Made by a program: the position numbers and the translations under genes | Notes under the pieces: model-generated | The model's database searches: none | Seen by the model: the letters and a program-made list of their open reading frames with translations, nothing else | Told to the model about the DNA's origin: nothing | Shown: positions 42,786-51,020 of the stretch, in pieces | Position numbering within the stretch: the first letter of the stretch is position 1 | Layout of the letters: every line of letters begins with the position of its first letter | Assembly (NCBI RefSeq): GCF_040253635.1 | Contig: NZ_JBEJGX010000003.1 | Location: 4,048,501-4,112,500 of the forward strand | Origin: Streptomyces sp. Edi2 | Lineage (GTDB): Bacteria > Actinomycetota > Actinomycetes > Streptomycetales > Streptomycetaceae | Direction: 5' to 3' | Length of the DNA: 64,000 nt

Positions 42786-43732
42786 TAGGCGACCTGCCCG
42801 TCCAGCGCGGCACGGAGCCAGTCGTCCATGGCGCCGATGGTCGGCTGCCGGGAAGCGGAGGGGAGTTCGCCGACGAGCTGCCAGTAGCGGTCTATGAGGG
42901 GATGCGCGATCCGGCCCAGCTCGGCGCTGAGTTGGCGGCGGAAGGCGGGGGTGTCCCGCGTGTTGCGCAAGCCGGCGTGGGCGGCGACGAAACAGTCGAG
43001 GGCTTCGCCCGCGTGCGGGGGCCGTCGGTCTCGTACGTCCGCAGAGGCGAGCGCACACGCCTCGACGAGCCCCTCGTAGAGGACGGCCGGGCGGCAGGCC
43101 TCGTCGGGGGTCCGGGGGGCGAGGCGGCGGATGTTGATGTCGACGACGCGGCTGTCGGTGGCGACGGCGTGCAGTCGGGCGAAGACCAGCACCTGGGACG
43201 GGGTCGGGTCGGCCGGGGGCTGCGGCACCGCCGCTTCGAGCAGTGTGGAGAGCAAGCGGGCAGGGAGCCGCGCGGGGAGTACATGACGCCAGAAGCGGGC
43301 CAGGGCGTCCGTGTCGGGCGGGACGTTCACCGCACCGATCAGGCGCAGGCGGTCGGTGCGTTCCTCGGGGGTGCAGTCGCGGAGAAGATGAAGGGCGGCC
43401 TCCCGCCAGCGCAGGGCGGACAGTTGCGTGCCGAGTTCTCGGAGCTGCCCCGCGACGGCGTCCTCCAGGGCGTCCGCTGCACCCGGCGCGTCCTCCTGGG
43501 CGAGGACCCGGTCGACCTGCGGCAGTGGCAGGTCGAGGGTGCGCAGCGAACGGATCAGGCGGAGTCGGTCCAGGGCCTCGGGGCCGTACCGGCGGTGGCC
43601 CCCGGCGCTGCGGATGGCCTCGGGCAGCAGGCCGCGGTCCGAGTAGAAGCGGACGGTCTTGACGGTGACGCCTGCCTGCTCGGCGAGTTCGCCGATGCTC
43701 CACATGCCGTCGGGGGACGCGGACACGGTCAT
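42785..43732 (-). CDS. MerR family transcriptional regulator
   Basis: A 315-residue MerR-type activator. The winged HTH is at residues 10-45 (MWSIGELAEQAGVTVKTVRF, then GLLPEAIRSAGGHRRYG), followed by the dimerisation helix and a long C-terminal effector domain with no metal-site cysteines, so an organic ligand is likely. Its stop codon TAG is formed across the junction with the IS element; the last base of the IS restores it. Divergent from the alpha/beta hydrolase, whose promoter has the MerR-type long spacer. Confidence 0.9.
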   Translation of the reverse strand: MTVSASPDGMWSIGELAEQAGVTVKTVRFYSDRGLLPEAIRSAGGHRRYGPEALDRLRLIRSLRTLDLPLPQVDRVLAQEDAPGAADALEDAVAGQLRELGTQLSALRWREAALHLLRDCTPEERTDRLRLIGAVNVPPDTDALARFWRHVLPARLPARLLSTLLEAAVPQPPADPTPSQVLVFARLHAVATDSRVVDINIRRLAPRTPDEACRPAVLYEGLVEACALASADVRDRRPPHAGEALDCFVAAHAGLRNTRDTPAFRRQLSAELGRIAHPLIDRYWQLVGELPSASRQPTIGAMDDWLRAALDGQVA

Positions 43733-43735
43733 GCC

Positions 43736-43766
43736 TTGAACCTCCCTCAGGGGGAGTTCCTACCGT
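43736..43766 (+). promoter_or_regulatory. MerR-type promoter with 19-bp spacer
   Basis: TTGAAC (43736-43741) and TACCGT (43761-43766) are separated by 19 bp, the overlong spacing that MerR proteins correct by twisting DNA. The spacer contains an imperfect inverted repeat, AACCTCCCTCAGGGGGAGTT. It reads toward the hydrolase gene and abuts the merR start codon. Confidence 0.72.
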
Positions 43767-43831
43767 AACGGCATGCGCGGCCGGGTCAACGGGGGTCCGG
43801 CCGCGCGGCCGAGCTGTGCGAGGAGGCGTTG

Positions 43832-44623
43832 ATGACGGCGTATGTGCTGGTGGCGGGCGGTCATATGGGCGGCTGGCTGTGGCAGGACGTAGTGGACCGG
43901 CTACGGGAGCGGGGAGCCGAGGCCTACGCGGCCACGCTCACGGGCATGGGCGACCGCCGCCATCTGGCGGGCCCGGAAACGAACTTGGCGACACATATCG
44001 AGGATCTGGTGCAGCTCATCGATCACTTGGATGCGCCGGAGGTGGTGCTCGTCGCCCACTGTCACGGCAGCTTTCCGGCGCTGGGCGCCGCCGACCGGCG
44101 CCCGGAACGGGTGTCCCGGATCGTGTACGTGTCGGCGCCCCTGCCGATGGACGGCTACTCGGTGCACGGCCTGATAGACGCATTCGAGACCGATCCCGCG
44201 GTCCGCGACGGGTGGCGGCAACGGGCCGAACAGGCCGAGGACGGCTGGCGGATCCCCCCGCCGTCGCTCGACGACGCGCAGGCCCGGAGCAGCGTCGCAG
44301 GCGTCCCCGCGGACGCGCTGGCCCGGCTCGTCCGCCTGGCCGCGCCGCAGCCGCTGGGTACGCTCACCCAGCCGCTCCGGCTGTCGGGGGCCGCCGCCGA
44401 GCTGCCGATGAGCGGCGTCTTCTGTACCGGCACGGGGATGAACATCGCCATGGTCGAGTCCCTGGTGCGGTCGGGGGAACCGCTCTTCCAGGTGCTCGCC
44501 GAGCCTGATGTGGCCTTCTTCGAACTCGACACCGGGCACTGGCCGATGCTCTCCGTCCCGGACGGGCTCGCCGAGGTGCTGCTCCGGGCCGCCGCGGGTG
44601 AAGGGCAGCGGGTGACCGCGTAG
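43832..44623 (+). CDS. Alpha/beta hydrolase with Cys at the nucleophile position
   Basis: A 263-residue alpha/beta hydrolase of the hydroxynitrile lyase/esterase-like group (YVLVAGGHMGGWLWQDVV near the start). The nucleophile elbow, usually GHSxG, reads LVAHCHGSF, so the Ser is replaced by Cys. The acid/His end is LDTGHWPMLSVPDGLAE. Substrate unknown. The gene is divergent from and probably activated by the adjacent MerR protein. ATG 43832 is preceded by GAGGAGG within a useful distance. Confidence 0.85.
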   Translation: MTAYVLVAGGHMGGWLWQDVVDRLRERGAEAYAATLTGMGDRRHLAGPETNLATHIEDLVQLIDHLDAPEVVLVAHCHGSFPALGAADRRPERVSRIVYVSAPLPMDGYSVHGLIDAFETDPAVRDGWRQRAEQAEDGWRIPPPSLDDAQARSSVAGVPADALARLVRLAAPQPLGTLTQPLRLSGAAAELPMSGVFCTGTGMNIAMVESLVRSGEPLFQVLAEPDVAFFELDTGHWPMLSVPDGLAEVLLRAAAGEGQRVTA

Positions 44624-44662
44624 TCCCGCTCAGCGCAGGCGGCCGCCGCCTGCCCTCGCGCA

Positions 44663-44688
44663 AAGGGCGCCCCCAAAGGGGCGCCCTT
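44663..44688. terminator. Bidirectional hairpin between hydrolase and hemD
   Basis: AAGGGCGCCCC, loop CAAA, GGGGCGCCCTT: an 11-bp perfect stem between two convergent genes. Confidence 0.8.
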
Positions 44689-44711
44689 CAAGCCGTTCCT
44701 GCTGCTACCGC

Positions 44712-46370
44712 TCAGCTACGAGCCCGCCGACGCGACCCGGGCCGCCGCTCGCTCGGCCGGGTGACCGGGTCCCCGGCCTCGACCGCGGTATCGCGCCGCG
44801 CCGCGCCGAAGTCCGCCAGCGCCTCGGCCAGCTTGTGGACCGACGGCTCGGGCGACATGACGTCCACCCGCAGGCCGTGCTCCTCGGCGGTCTTGGCGGT
44901 GGCCGGGCCGATACAGGCAATGACCGTCACGTTGTGCGGCTTGCCCGCGATGCCGACCAGGTTCCGCACGGTGCTCGACGACGTGAACAGCACGGCGTCG
45001 AACCCGCCGCCCTTGATCGCTTCCCGCGTCTCGGCCGGCGGCGGCGAGGCGCGCACCGTCCGGTAGGCGGTGACGTCGTCGACCTCCCAGCCCAGCTCGA
45101 TCAGACCGGCGACCAGGGTCTCGGTGGCGATGTCGGCGCGCGGCAGGAAGACCCGGTCGATCGGGTCGAAGACCGCGTCGTAGGGCGGCCAGTCCTCCAG
45201 CAGACCGGCGGCCGACTGCTCACCGCTGGGCACCAGGTCGGGCTTCACGCCGAAGGCGACCAGCGCCTTGGCGGTCTGTTCGCCGACCGCGGCGACCTTG
45301 ATCCCGGCGAAGGCCCGGGCGTCCAGGCCGTACTCCTCGAACTTCTCCCGGACGGCCTTGACGGCGTTGACCGAGGTGAAGGCGATCCACTCGTAGCGCC
45401 CTGTGACCAGGCCCTTGACCGCGCGCTCCATCTGCTGCGGGGTGCGCGGCGGCTCGACGGCGATGGTCGGGACCTCGTGCGGCACCGCGCCGTACGAGAC
45501 GAGCTGATCGGAGAGCGAAGCGGCCTGCTCCTTGGTCCGCGGCACGAGTACCCGCCAGCCGAAGAGCGGCTTGGACTCGAACCACGAGAGGCGGTCGCGC
45601 CGATCCGCGGCGCTGCGCTCCCCGACCACGGCTATGACCGGCTGGCCGCCGTCCGCCGAGGGCAGCACCTTGGCGGCCTTGAGCACCTGGGCGACCGACC
45701 CGAGGGTGGCGGTCCAGGTGCGCTGGCGGGTGGTGGTGCCGGCGACGGTGACGGTCATCGGGGTGTCCGGCTTGCGGCCCCCCGACACCAGCTCACCGGC
45801 GGCCGCGGCCACCGAGTCGAGGGTGGTGGAGACGACGGCGGTGGCGTCACTGGCACCGACCTCGGACCAGCAGCGCGCATCGGCGCTGCGGGCGTCGACG
45901 AAGCGCACGTCGGTGCCCTCGGCGTCGCGCAGCGGGACACCGGCGTACGCGGGCACGCCGACGGCCGCGGCGATACCGGGCACCACCTCGAAGACGATGC
46001 CCTCGGCGGCGCACGCCAGCATCTCCTCGGCGACATCACCGTCGAGACCGGGGTCCCCGGTGACGGCACGTACGACCCGCTTGCCCGCACGGGCGGCCGT
46101 CATGACAAGATTGGCGGTGTCCCGAAGGGGAGAAACGCCAGTGGGGGTGACGGGGTTTGACGCCTCGTCAGCTGTTGCCTGCAGTGGTGTGTCCACCTGT
46201 GCGCGGGCATGCACGCGCACGACGTCCAGCACCTGCGGGTCGGCAATCAGTACGTCCGCGGAGGCCAGCGCCTCCACGGCACGCAGCGTCAGCAGACCCG
46301 GGTCTCCCGGCCCGGCACCCAGGAAGGTGACCTGACCGGCGGCGGAGTGGTTTGGGGCGGTGGGGTTCAA
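44712..46370 (-). CDS. hemD: Uroporphyrinogen-III methyltransferase-like / uroporphyrinogen-III synthase fusion
   Basis: A 552-residue two-domain protein. Residues 10-250 are a SUMT/CobA-like methyltransferase (VTFLGAGPGDPGLLTLRAVE), but the catalytic loop normally close to GDPFxFGRGGEE reads TGDPGLDGDVAEE, so methyltransferase activity may be weak or lost. Residues 270-525 are HemD, cyclising hydroxymethylbilane to uroporphyrinogen III (WRVLVPRTKEQAASLSDQL, then IAFTSVNAVKAVREKFEEYG). Translation starts at a TTG overlapping the hemC stop (TTGA). Confidence 0.93.
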   Translation of the reverse strand: MNPTAPNHSAAGQVTFLGAGPGDPGLLTLRAVEALASADVLIADPQVLDVVRVHARAQVDTPLQATADEASNPVTPTGVSPLRDTANLVMTAARAGKRVVRAVTGDPGLDGDVAEEMLACAAEGIVFEVVPGIAAAVGVPAYAGVPLRDAEGTDVRFVDARSADARCWSEVGASDATAVVSTTLDSVAAAAGELVSGGRKPDTPMTVTVAGTTTRQRTWTATLGSVAQVLKAAKVLPSADGGQPVIAVVGERSAADRRDRLSWFESKPLFGWRVLVPRTKEQAASLSDQLVSYGAVPHEVPTIAVEPPRTPQQMERAVKGLVTGRYEWIAFTSVNAVKAVREKFEEYGLDARAFAGIKVAAVGEQTAKALVAFGVKPDLVPSGEQSAAGLLEDWPPYDAVFDPIDRVFLPRADIATETLVAGLIELGWEVDDVTAYRTVRASPPPAETREAIKGGGFDAVLFTSSSTVRNLVGIAGKPHNVTVIACIGPATAKTAEEHGLRVDVMSPEPSVHKLAEALADFGAARRDTAVEAGDPVTRPSERRPGSRRRARS

Positions 46371-47395
46371 AGTGCTCGCTCCCCCATAAGACCGGCCGCA
46401 CCCTTTGCGAGCATCTCGGCGGCGAGTTCACGACCCATGTTCAGCGGGGTCGACACGTCGTCGGGAGAGGCGGGTACGTGCCCGGTGGTGGACAGTTGCA
46501 CCAGCGTGCTGCCGTCGGTCGTGCCGACGACACCACGCAGATGCAATTCGTTGACAGCCTGCTCGTCAGCCTTGGGGCCTCCCCTGCTCGAGCGGACTCG
46601 AGAGCTCGGGGAAAGGTCGGCCAGCGCTCCGACGGGTGCGGAACAGCCGGCCTCCAGGGCGGCGAGCAGGGAACGCTCGGCGGTCACGGCGACCCGGGTG
46701 TCCGGGTCGTCGAGCTCGACGAGCTCGGCGATGAGGTCCACGTTGACCGCAGCGCACTCAATCGCCAGTGCCCCCTGGCCGGGGGCGGGCAAAACCATGT
46801 CGGGCGACAGCAGCTGCGTCGCCTCGTCGATCCGGCCGATCCGGGTGAGTCCGGCGGCGGCCAGTACGACCGCGTCCAGTTCCCCCTTCTCGACGAAGCC
46901 GATGCGGGTGTCGATGTTCCCGCGTATCGGCACGGTCTCCACACGCCGGCCCAGCGACCTGGCCCAGGCGTTGAGCTGCGCCATCCGCCTGGGGGAGCCG
47001 GTGCCGATACGGGCCACCCGGTCCTCGTCGGCGGTCAGCTGCTCGAAGGTGAGCCCGTCCCTGGCGATCAGCGCGTCCCTGGGGTCTTCCCGTACGGGTA
47101 TCGCGGCCAGCGTCAGGGTCTCGGGCTGCGTGGTGGGCAGATCCTTGAGGGAGTGGACGGCGAAGTCGATCTCCCCGGCGAGCAGCGCGTCACGCAGCGC
47201 CGAGACGAAGACGCCGGTGCCGCCGATCTGCGCGAGGTGTTCCCGGGAGGTGTCGCCGTAGGTGGTGATCTCCACCAGCTCGACGGGCCGGCCTGTCAGC
47301 CGGCGGACCGCCTCGGCGATCTGCCCGGACTGGGCCATGGCGAGCTTGCTGCGCCGCGTGCCCAGCCGCAGTGCTCTCGTGGTGCTGTCGGTCAT
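46367..47395 (-). CDS. hemC: Porphobilinogen deaminase (hydroxymethylbilane synthase)
   Basis: A 342-residue HemC that polymerises four porphobilinogens. N terminus RLGTRRSKLAMAQSGQIAEA, substrate loop VHSLKDLPT, and the dipyrromethane cofactor cysteine in LEAGCSAPVGALA. The C terminus has a short Arg/Ser-rich insertion after LADLSPSS. ATG overlaps the hemA stop (ATGA); its own stop overlaps the hemD start. Confidence 0.96.
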   Translation of the reverse strand: MTDSTTRALRLGTRRSKLAMAQSGQIAEAVRRLTGRPVELVEITTYGDTSREHLAQIGGTGVFVSALRDALLAGEIDFAVHSLKDLPTTQPETLTLAAIPVREDPRDALIARDGLTFEQLTADEDRVARIGTGSPRRMAQLNAWARSLGRRVETVPIRGNIDTRIGFVEKGELDAVVLAAAGLTRIGRIDEATQLLSPDMVLPAPGQGALAIECAAVNVDLIAELVELDDPDTRVAVTAERSLLAALEAGCSAPVGALADLSPSSRVRSSRGGPKADEQAVNELHLRGVVGTTDGSTLVQLSTTGHVPASPDDVSTPLNMGRELAAEMLAKGAAGLMGERAL

Positions 47396-48759
47396 GCCCG
47401 CTCCCGTGCATCGTGCCTGTCGGCGCGCGTGTCGGCCCGGCTGACGGCGGCGACCGTCTGGGGGTCGAGGTCGAAGAGTTCCCGCAGGGCGTCCGCGTAC
47501 CCGGCGCCGCCGGGCTCGCTGGCCAGCTGCTTGACCCGGACGGTGGGCGCGTGCAGGAGTTTGTCGACGACGCGGCGCACGGTCTGGGTGATCTCGGCGC
47601 GCTGCTTGTCGTCCAGGTCGGGAAGGCGGCCGTCGAGCCGGGCGATCTCGCCGGCGACGACATCCGCCGCCATGGTGCGCAGGGCGACCACGGTGGGGGT
47701 GATGTGCGCGGCCCGCTGGGCGGCGCCGAACGCGGCCACCTCGTCGGAGACGATGCCGCGCACCTTGTCCACGTCGGCCGCCATCGGCGCGTCCGCGGAC
47801 GCGTCGGCCAGCGATTCGATGTCGACGAGGTGCGCGCCCTCGATCCGGTGGACCGCGGCATCTATGTCCCGCGGCATCGCGAGGTCGAGCAGCGCCAGCG
47901 GCGCCGTGTTGCCCTGGCGCGCGGCCGCGACCATCTCGCCGGCCAGGACCAGACCGGTCGCGCCGGTACAGGAGACCACGATGTCGGCGAGCGCCAGCTC
48001 CTGGGGAACGGAGGTCATGGCGGCCGCACGGGCCCGCAGCCCGTTCGCGGCGCCCGGCCCGCCCGGTTCGGTGAGGATCTGCACGAGCCGTTCGGCGCGC
48101 TCGACGGTGCGGTTGGCGACGGCCAGTTCGCCGACACCGGCCCGTACGAGGGTGGTGGCGGCCAGCGACGACATCGAGCCGGCGCCGATGACCAGCGCCC
48201 GCTTGCCGCGCGCCCAGGTCTCGACGTCCCGGCCGCCCGCGAGCTGCTCCAGCCCGAAGGTGACCAGCGACTGTCCGGCCTTGTCGATGCCGGTCTCGCT
48301 GTGGGCGCGCTTGCCGACCCGCAGCGCCTGCTGGAACAGGTCGTTCAGCAGCCGGCCCGCGGTGTGCAGTTCCTGGGCGACGGCCAGCGCGTCCTTGATC
48401 TGCCCGAGGATCTGGCCCTCGCCGACGACCATCGAGTCCAGGCCGCAGGCCACCGAGAACAGGTGGTGGACGGCACGGTCCTCGTAGTGGACGTAGAGAT
48501 AAGGGGTGAGCTCTTCCAGGCCGGCGCCGCTGTGGCGGGCCAGGAGGGTGGAGAGCTCGGCGACACCGGCGTGGAACTTGTCCACGTCGGCGTAGAGCTC
48601 GATGCGGTTGCAGGTGGACAGCACCGCGGACTCGGTGACCGGTTCGGCCGACACCGCGTCCTGCAGCAGCTTGCCGCGCGCCTCGGGGGCGAGCGCGGCC
48701 CGCTCCAGCACGCTCACCGGCGCGCTGCGGTGGCTCAGTCCGACGACCAGGAGAGTCAT
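47392..48759 (-). CDS. hemA: Glutamyl-tRNA reductase
   Basis: A 455-residue HemA, reducing Glu-tRNA(Glu) to glutamate-1-semialdehyde, the first committed step of the C5 pathway. The N terminus LLVVGLSHRSAPVSVLERAA and the catalytic cysteine in VLSTCNRIELYA are clear; the NADPH domain is seen in ALVIGAGSMSSLAATTLV and the C-terminal dimerisation helix follows. ATG overlaps the rex stop (ATGA), so expression is tied to the redox regulator. Confidence 0.97.
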   Translation of the reverse strand: MTLLVVGLSHRSAPVSVLERAALAPEARGKLLQDAVSAEPVTESAVLSTCNRIELYADVDKFHAGVAELSTLLARHSGAGLEELTPYLYVHYEDRAVHHLFSVACGLDSMVVGEGQILGQIKDALAVAQELHTAGRLLNDLFQQALRVGKRAHSETGIDKAGQSLVTFGLEQLAGGRDVETWARGKRALVIGAGSMSSLAATTLVRAGVGELAVANRTVERAERLVQILTEPGGPGAANGLRARAAAMTSVPQELALADIVVSCTGATGLVLAGEMVAAARQGNTAPLALLDLAMPRDIDAAVHRIEGAHLVDIESLADASADAPMAADVDKVRGIVSDEVAAFGAAQRAAHITPTVVALRTMAADVVAGEIARLDGRLPDLDDKQRAEITQTVRRVVDKLLHAPTVRVKQLASEPGGAGYADALRELFDLDPQTVAAVSRADTRADRHDARERA

Positions 48760-49529
48760 GCCGGCATCACGGCGGGCATGTCCCCGTCAGGTCCCTTGCG
48801 GTCGCCGGCCACGGCTGCGGCGGCACGGGCGGCCGTGGCCGGGGTGCCGCTCTCGGGTCCGGCCTCCTCGCCTGCCTTGCGCTGCTCGTGGAAGGCGAGA
48901 ATCTGCAGCTCTATCGACAGGTCGACCTTGCGCACGTCCACCCCGTCGGGGACGGTCAGCACGGTCGGCGCGAAGTTGAGGATCGAGGTGACGCCGGCGG
49001 CGACCAACCGGTCACAGACCTGCTGGGCGGCCCCGGCCGGCGTGGCGATGACACCGATCGAGACGCCGTTGCTCTCGATGATGTGCTCCAGCTCGTCCGT
49101 GTGCTGGACACCGATGCCAGCGACGGGCTTGCCGGCCATGGCCGGATCGGCGTCGATCAGCGCGGCGACCCGGAAGCCACGGGAGGCGAAGCCGCCGTAG
49201 TTGGCGAGCGCGGCGCCGAGGTTACCGATACCGACGATCACAACCGGCCAATCCTGCGTCAGCCCCAGCTCGCGCGAGATCTGGTAGACGAGGTACTCCA
49301 CGTCGTAGCCGACACCGCGGGTCCCGTAGGAGCCGAGGTAGGAGAAGTCCTTGCGCAGCTTGGCGGAGTTGACCCCGGCCGCGGCGGCAAGTTCCTCGGA
49401 GGAGACCGTGGGGACCGAGCGCTCGGACAGCGCGGTCAGTGCACGCAGATACAGCGGAAGCCGGGCGACGGTGGCCTCGGGAATGCCTCGGCTGCGGGTC
49501 GCCGGTCGGTGATTTCGGCCAGTTGCCAC
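48756..49529 (-). CDS. rex: Redox-sensing transcriptional repressor Rex
   Basis: A 257-residue NADH/NAD+-sensing repressor. The N-terminal winged helix (IPEATVARLPLYLRALTALS, then SSEELAAAAGVNSAKLRKD) is followed by a Rossmann domain with VVIVGIGNLGAALANYGGF. NADH binding releases DNA when respiration slows. The GTG at 49529 (MATGRNHRPATRSRG) has CAGGAG upstream; the longer frame before it is not coding. It is the first gene of the coupled rex-hemACD unit and has a matching operator 78 bp upstream. Confidence 0.96.
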   Translation of the reverse strand: MATGRNHRPATRSRGIPEATVARLPLYLRALTALSERSVPTVSSEELAAAAGVNSAKLRKDFSYLGSYGTRGVGYDVEYLVYQISRELGLTQDWPVVIVGIGNLGAALANYGGFASRGFRVAALIDADPAMAGKPVAGIGVQHTDELEHIIESNGVSIGVIATPAGAAQQVCDRLVAAGVTSILNFAPTVLTVPDGVDVRKVDLSIELQILAFHEQRKAGEEAGPESGTPATAARAAAAVAGDRKGPDGDMPAVMPA

Positions 49530-50117
49530 GGTGCTCCTGCGGGTAGAGCGGGGCTGCGGGCGACCGCATGGAACCCGACCGCCCTGTCTTCTGCAGGCTA
49601 TGTCTTTGTGAACGCGTGCACAAAGATGGTGTCCGGTTTGTCCGCCCAAAGTGATGGGGGTCACGCGCCTATTACAAGCCGCCGCGGAACCAACTCCCAC
49701 GTCACACCGTTCACTCGCGCCACCCGTGAAACACGGCAGCACCCACGGGAGCACGCGCCCTCACTCCTCACCGCTATACCCCCGGAAACCTACAAATCGC
49801 CCATCGATGGTAATCGACCCGGACGCCCGAGGGCGCGCCCCGCTCTCCGGGCTCCGGCGGGCCGGGTCCGACCCGGCCCATACGGCACGCCCGGCCGGCG
49901 GCAGGGAACCGGCCCCGGCGGCAGGGCACCGATGCCAGCCCCGGCAGCTGAGCCCCGGCCCTGGCGGCAGGGCTCCGGTCTTGGCGGCAGGGCTCCGGCC
50001 CCGCCCCGGCCACTACGGCCCGCCTGCCCGGCAGGGCCCCGGCCCCGGCCGCTACGGGCACGCACGCAGACAGGCAGGCACTCCCGCCCGCGCACCGCGA
50101 CCCGGCACAATGACTCC
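49530..50117. other. 588-bp region between rex and the glutaredoxin-like gene
   Basis: Contains the rex promoter region with its operator on the left. The right half (about 49830-50090) is low-complexity GC-rich sequence with repeated GGCAGGGC/CCGGCCCCGG words. No gene is supported here. Confidence 0.6.
49607..49622. promoter_or_regulatory. Rex operator (ROP) upstream of rex-hemACD
   Basis: TGTGAACGCGTGCACA matches the published Streptomyces Rex operator pattern TGTGAACGNGTTCACA with one difference in the right arm, and is flanked by T and A to extend the dyad. Position and context fit autoregulation of rex-hemACD by the NADH/NAD+ ratio. Confidence 0.9.
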
Positions 50118-50405
50118 ATGGCCCCCTTGTTCAGCTCGTTCAGCCGCAGCCCCCGCAAGAACCCCGCCGACCGGATGGTCACCCTCGTCGGCAAGCCGGG
50201 CTGCCACCTCTGCGACGACGCCCAGGCCGTGATCGAGAAGGTGTGCGCCGAGACCGGCGCGTCCTGGGAGAAGAAGGACATCACCGAGGACGCCGAACTG
50301 CACCGCAAGTACTGGGAGCAGATTCCGGTCATCCTCGTCGACGGCGCCCAGCACGACTTCTGGCGAGTCGACCCGAAACGCCTGCGCACCGCCCTGGGCG
50401 CCTGA
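50118..50405 (+). CDS. Glutaredoxin-like protein (DUF836 type)
   Basis: A 95-residue thioredoxin-fold protein with CxxC in VTLVGKPGCHLCDDAQAVIE and the cis-proline region QIPVILVDGAQHDFWRVDP. The short length and the YxE-containing middle are like DUF836/glutaredoxin-like proteins. Likely a small disulfide reductase, partner unknown. Lies next to rex, divergent from it. Confidence 0.88.
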   Translation: MAPLFSSFSRSPRKNPADRMVTLVGKPGCHLCDDAQAVIEKVCAETGASWEKKDITEDAELHRKYWEQIPVILVDGAQHDFWRVDPKRLRTALGA

Positions 50406-51020
50406 CCCCACCCCACCGACCCACAGCGGGGCCCGTCCAGCCACGCCGCCGCCAACCCACCCCGGGCCCCACCGCGCCACGCCGCCGCCCCATTCGGAAC
50501 GCCCCCGCCGCTCCGCCGCCCCACCTGGAGCCCGCCGCCACGCTGCCGCGCCGCTCGGAGCCCCACGTCGCGTTGAGCCCCCTCGAAGCGCCCCCGCCTT
50601 GCTGCCGCCCCTCCGGTAGCGCCCCGGCCACCTTGCGGCCCCCTTGGAACGCCCCCTTTCCCACGCCGCCGCCCCCTCGGAAGGCCTACGCCACGTTCGG
50701 CCCCCGCCGCGTTGCGCCCCCTCGAAACTCCGCCCGCCGCATTGCAGCCCCTGGGATACCCCCCCCCCGCCACGCTGCCGCCCCCTCGGAACACCGCCGT
50801 CCCCCTCGGAACACCGCCCGTCGCGTTACAGCCCCCGGAATACCCACTCCCCCCGCCACGTTCTGGCCCGCAGGGGGCCTCCCCTCCCCCTACGGGAAGT
50901 GTTCGCCCGCCCCCTAAGGCCCCCGCAGACATGGCCGTAATGCACACTTCCCTCACTCCAGGCCCTCATGACACGCGCCCGTAACCGGAAGCACCGAACA
51001 CACTGGCTACGCTAGGCGCC
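50406..51020. repeat. 615-bp GC-rich region with degenerate ~32-bp repeats
   Basis: Recurring words close to GCCGCCCCCTCGGAA occur at about 50577, 50609, 50641, 50672, 50719, 50750, 50784, 50803 and 50826, mostly 31-34 bp apart. On the minus strand they keep a long open frame of Gly/Arg/Ala repeats that I do not accept as a gene. The last ~60 bp are ordinary promoter-like sequence before the HAD gene. Confidence 0.6.

Noticed and set aside
49790..50956. Minus-strand frame of 388 codons with Gly/Arg repeats
   Set aside because: It overlaps the well-supported glutaredoxin-like gene on the other strand and otherwise follows degenerate GC-rich repeats; composition is repeat-driven.
50406..51020. 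Repeat array considered as CRISPR
   Set aside because: Units are degenerate, GC-rich, without unique spacers of constant length, and no cas gene is present.
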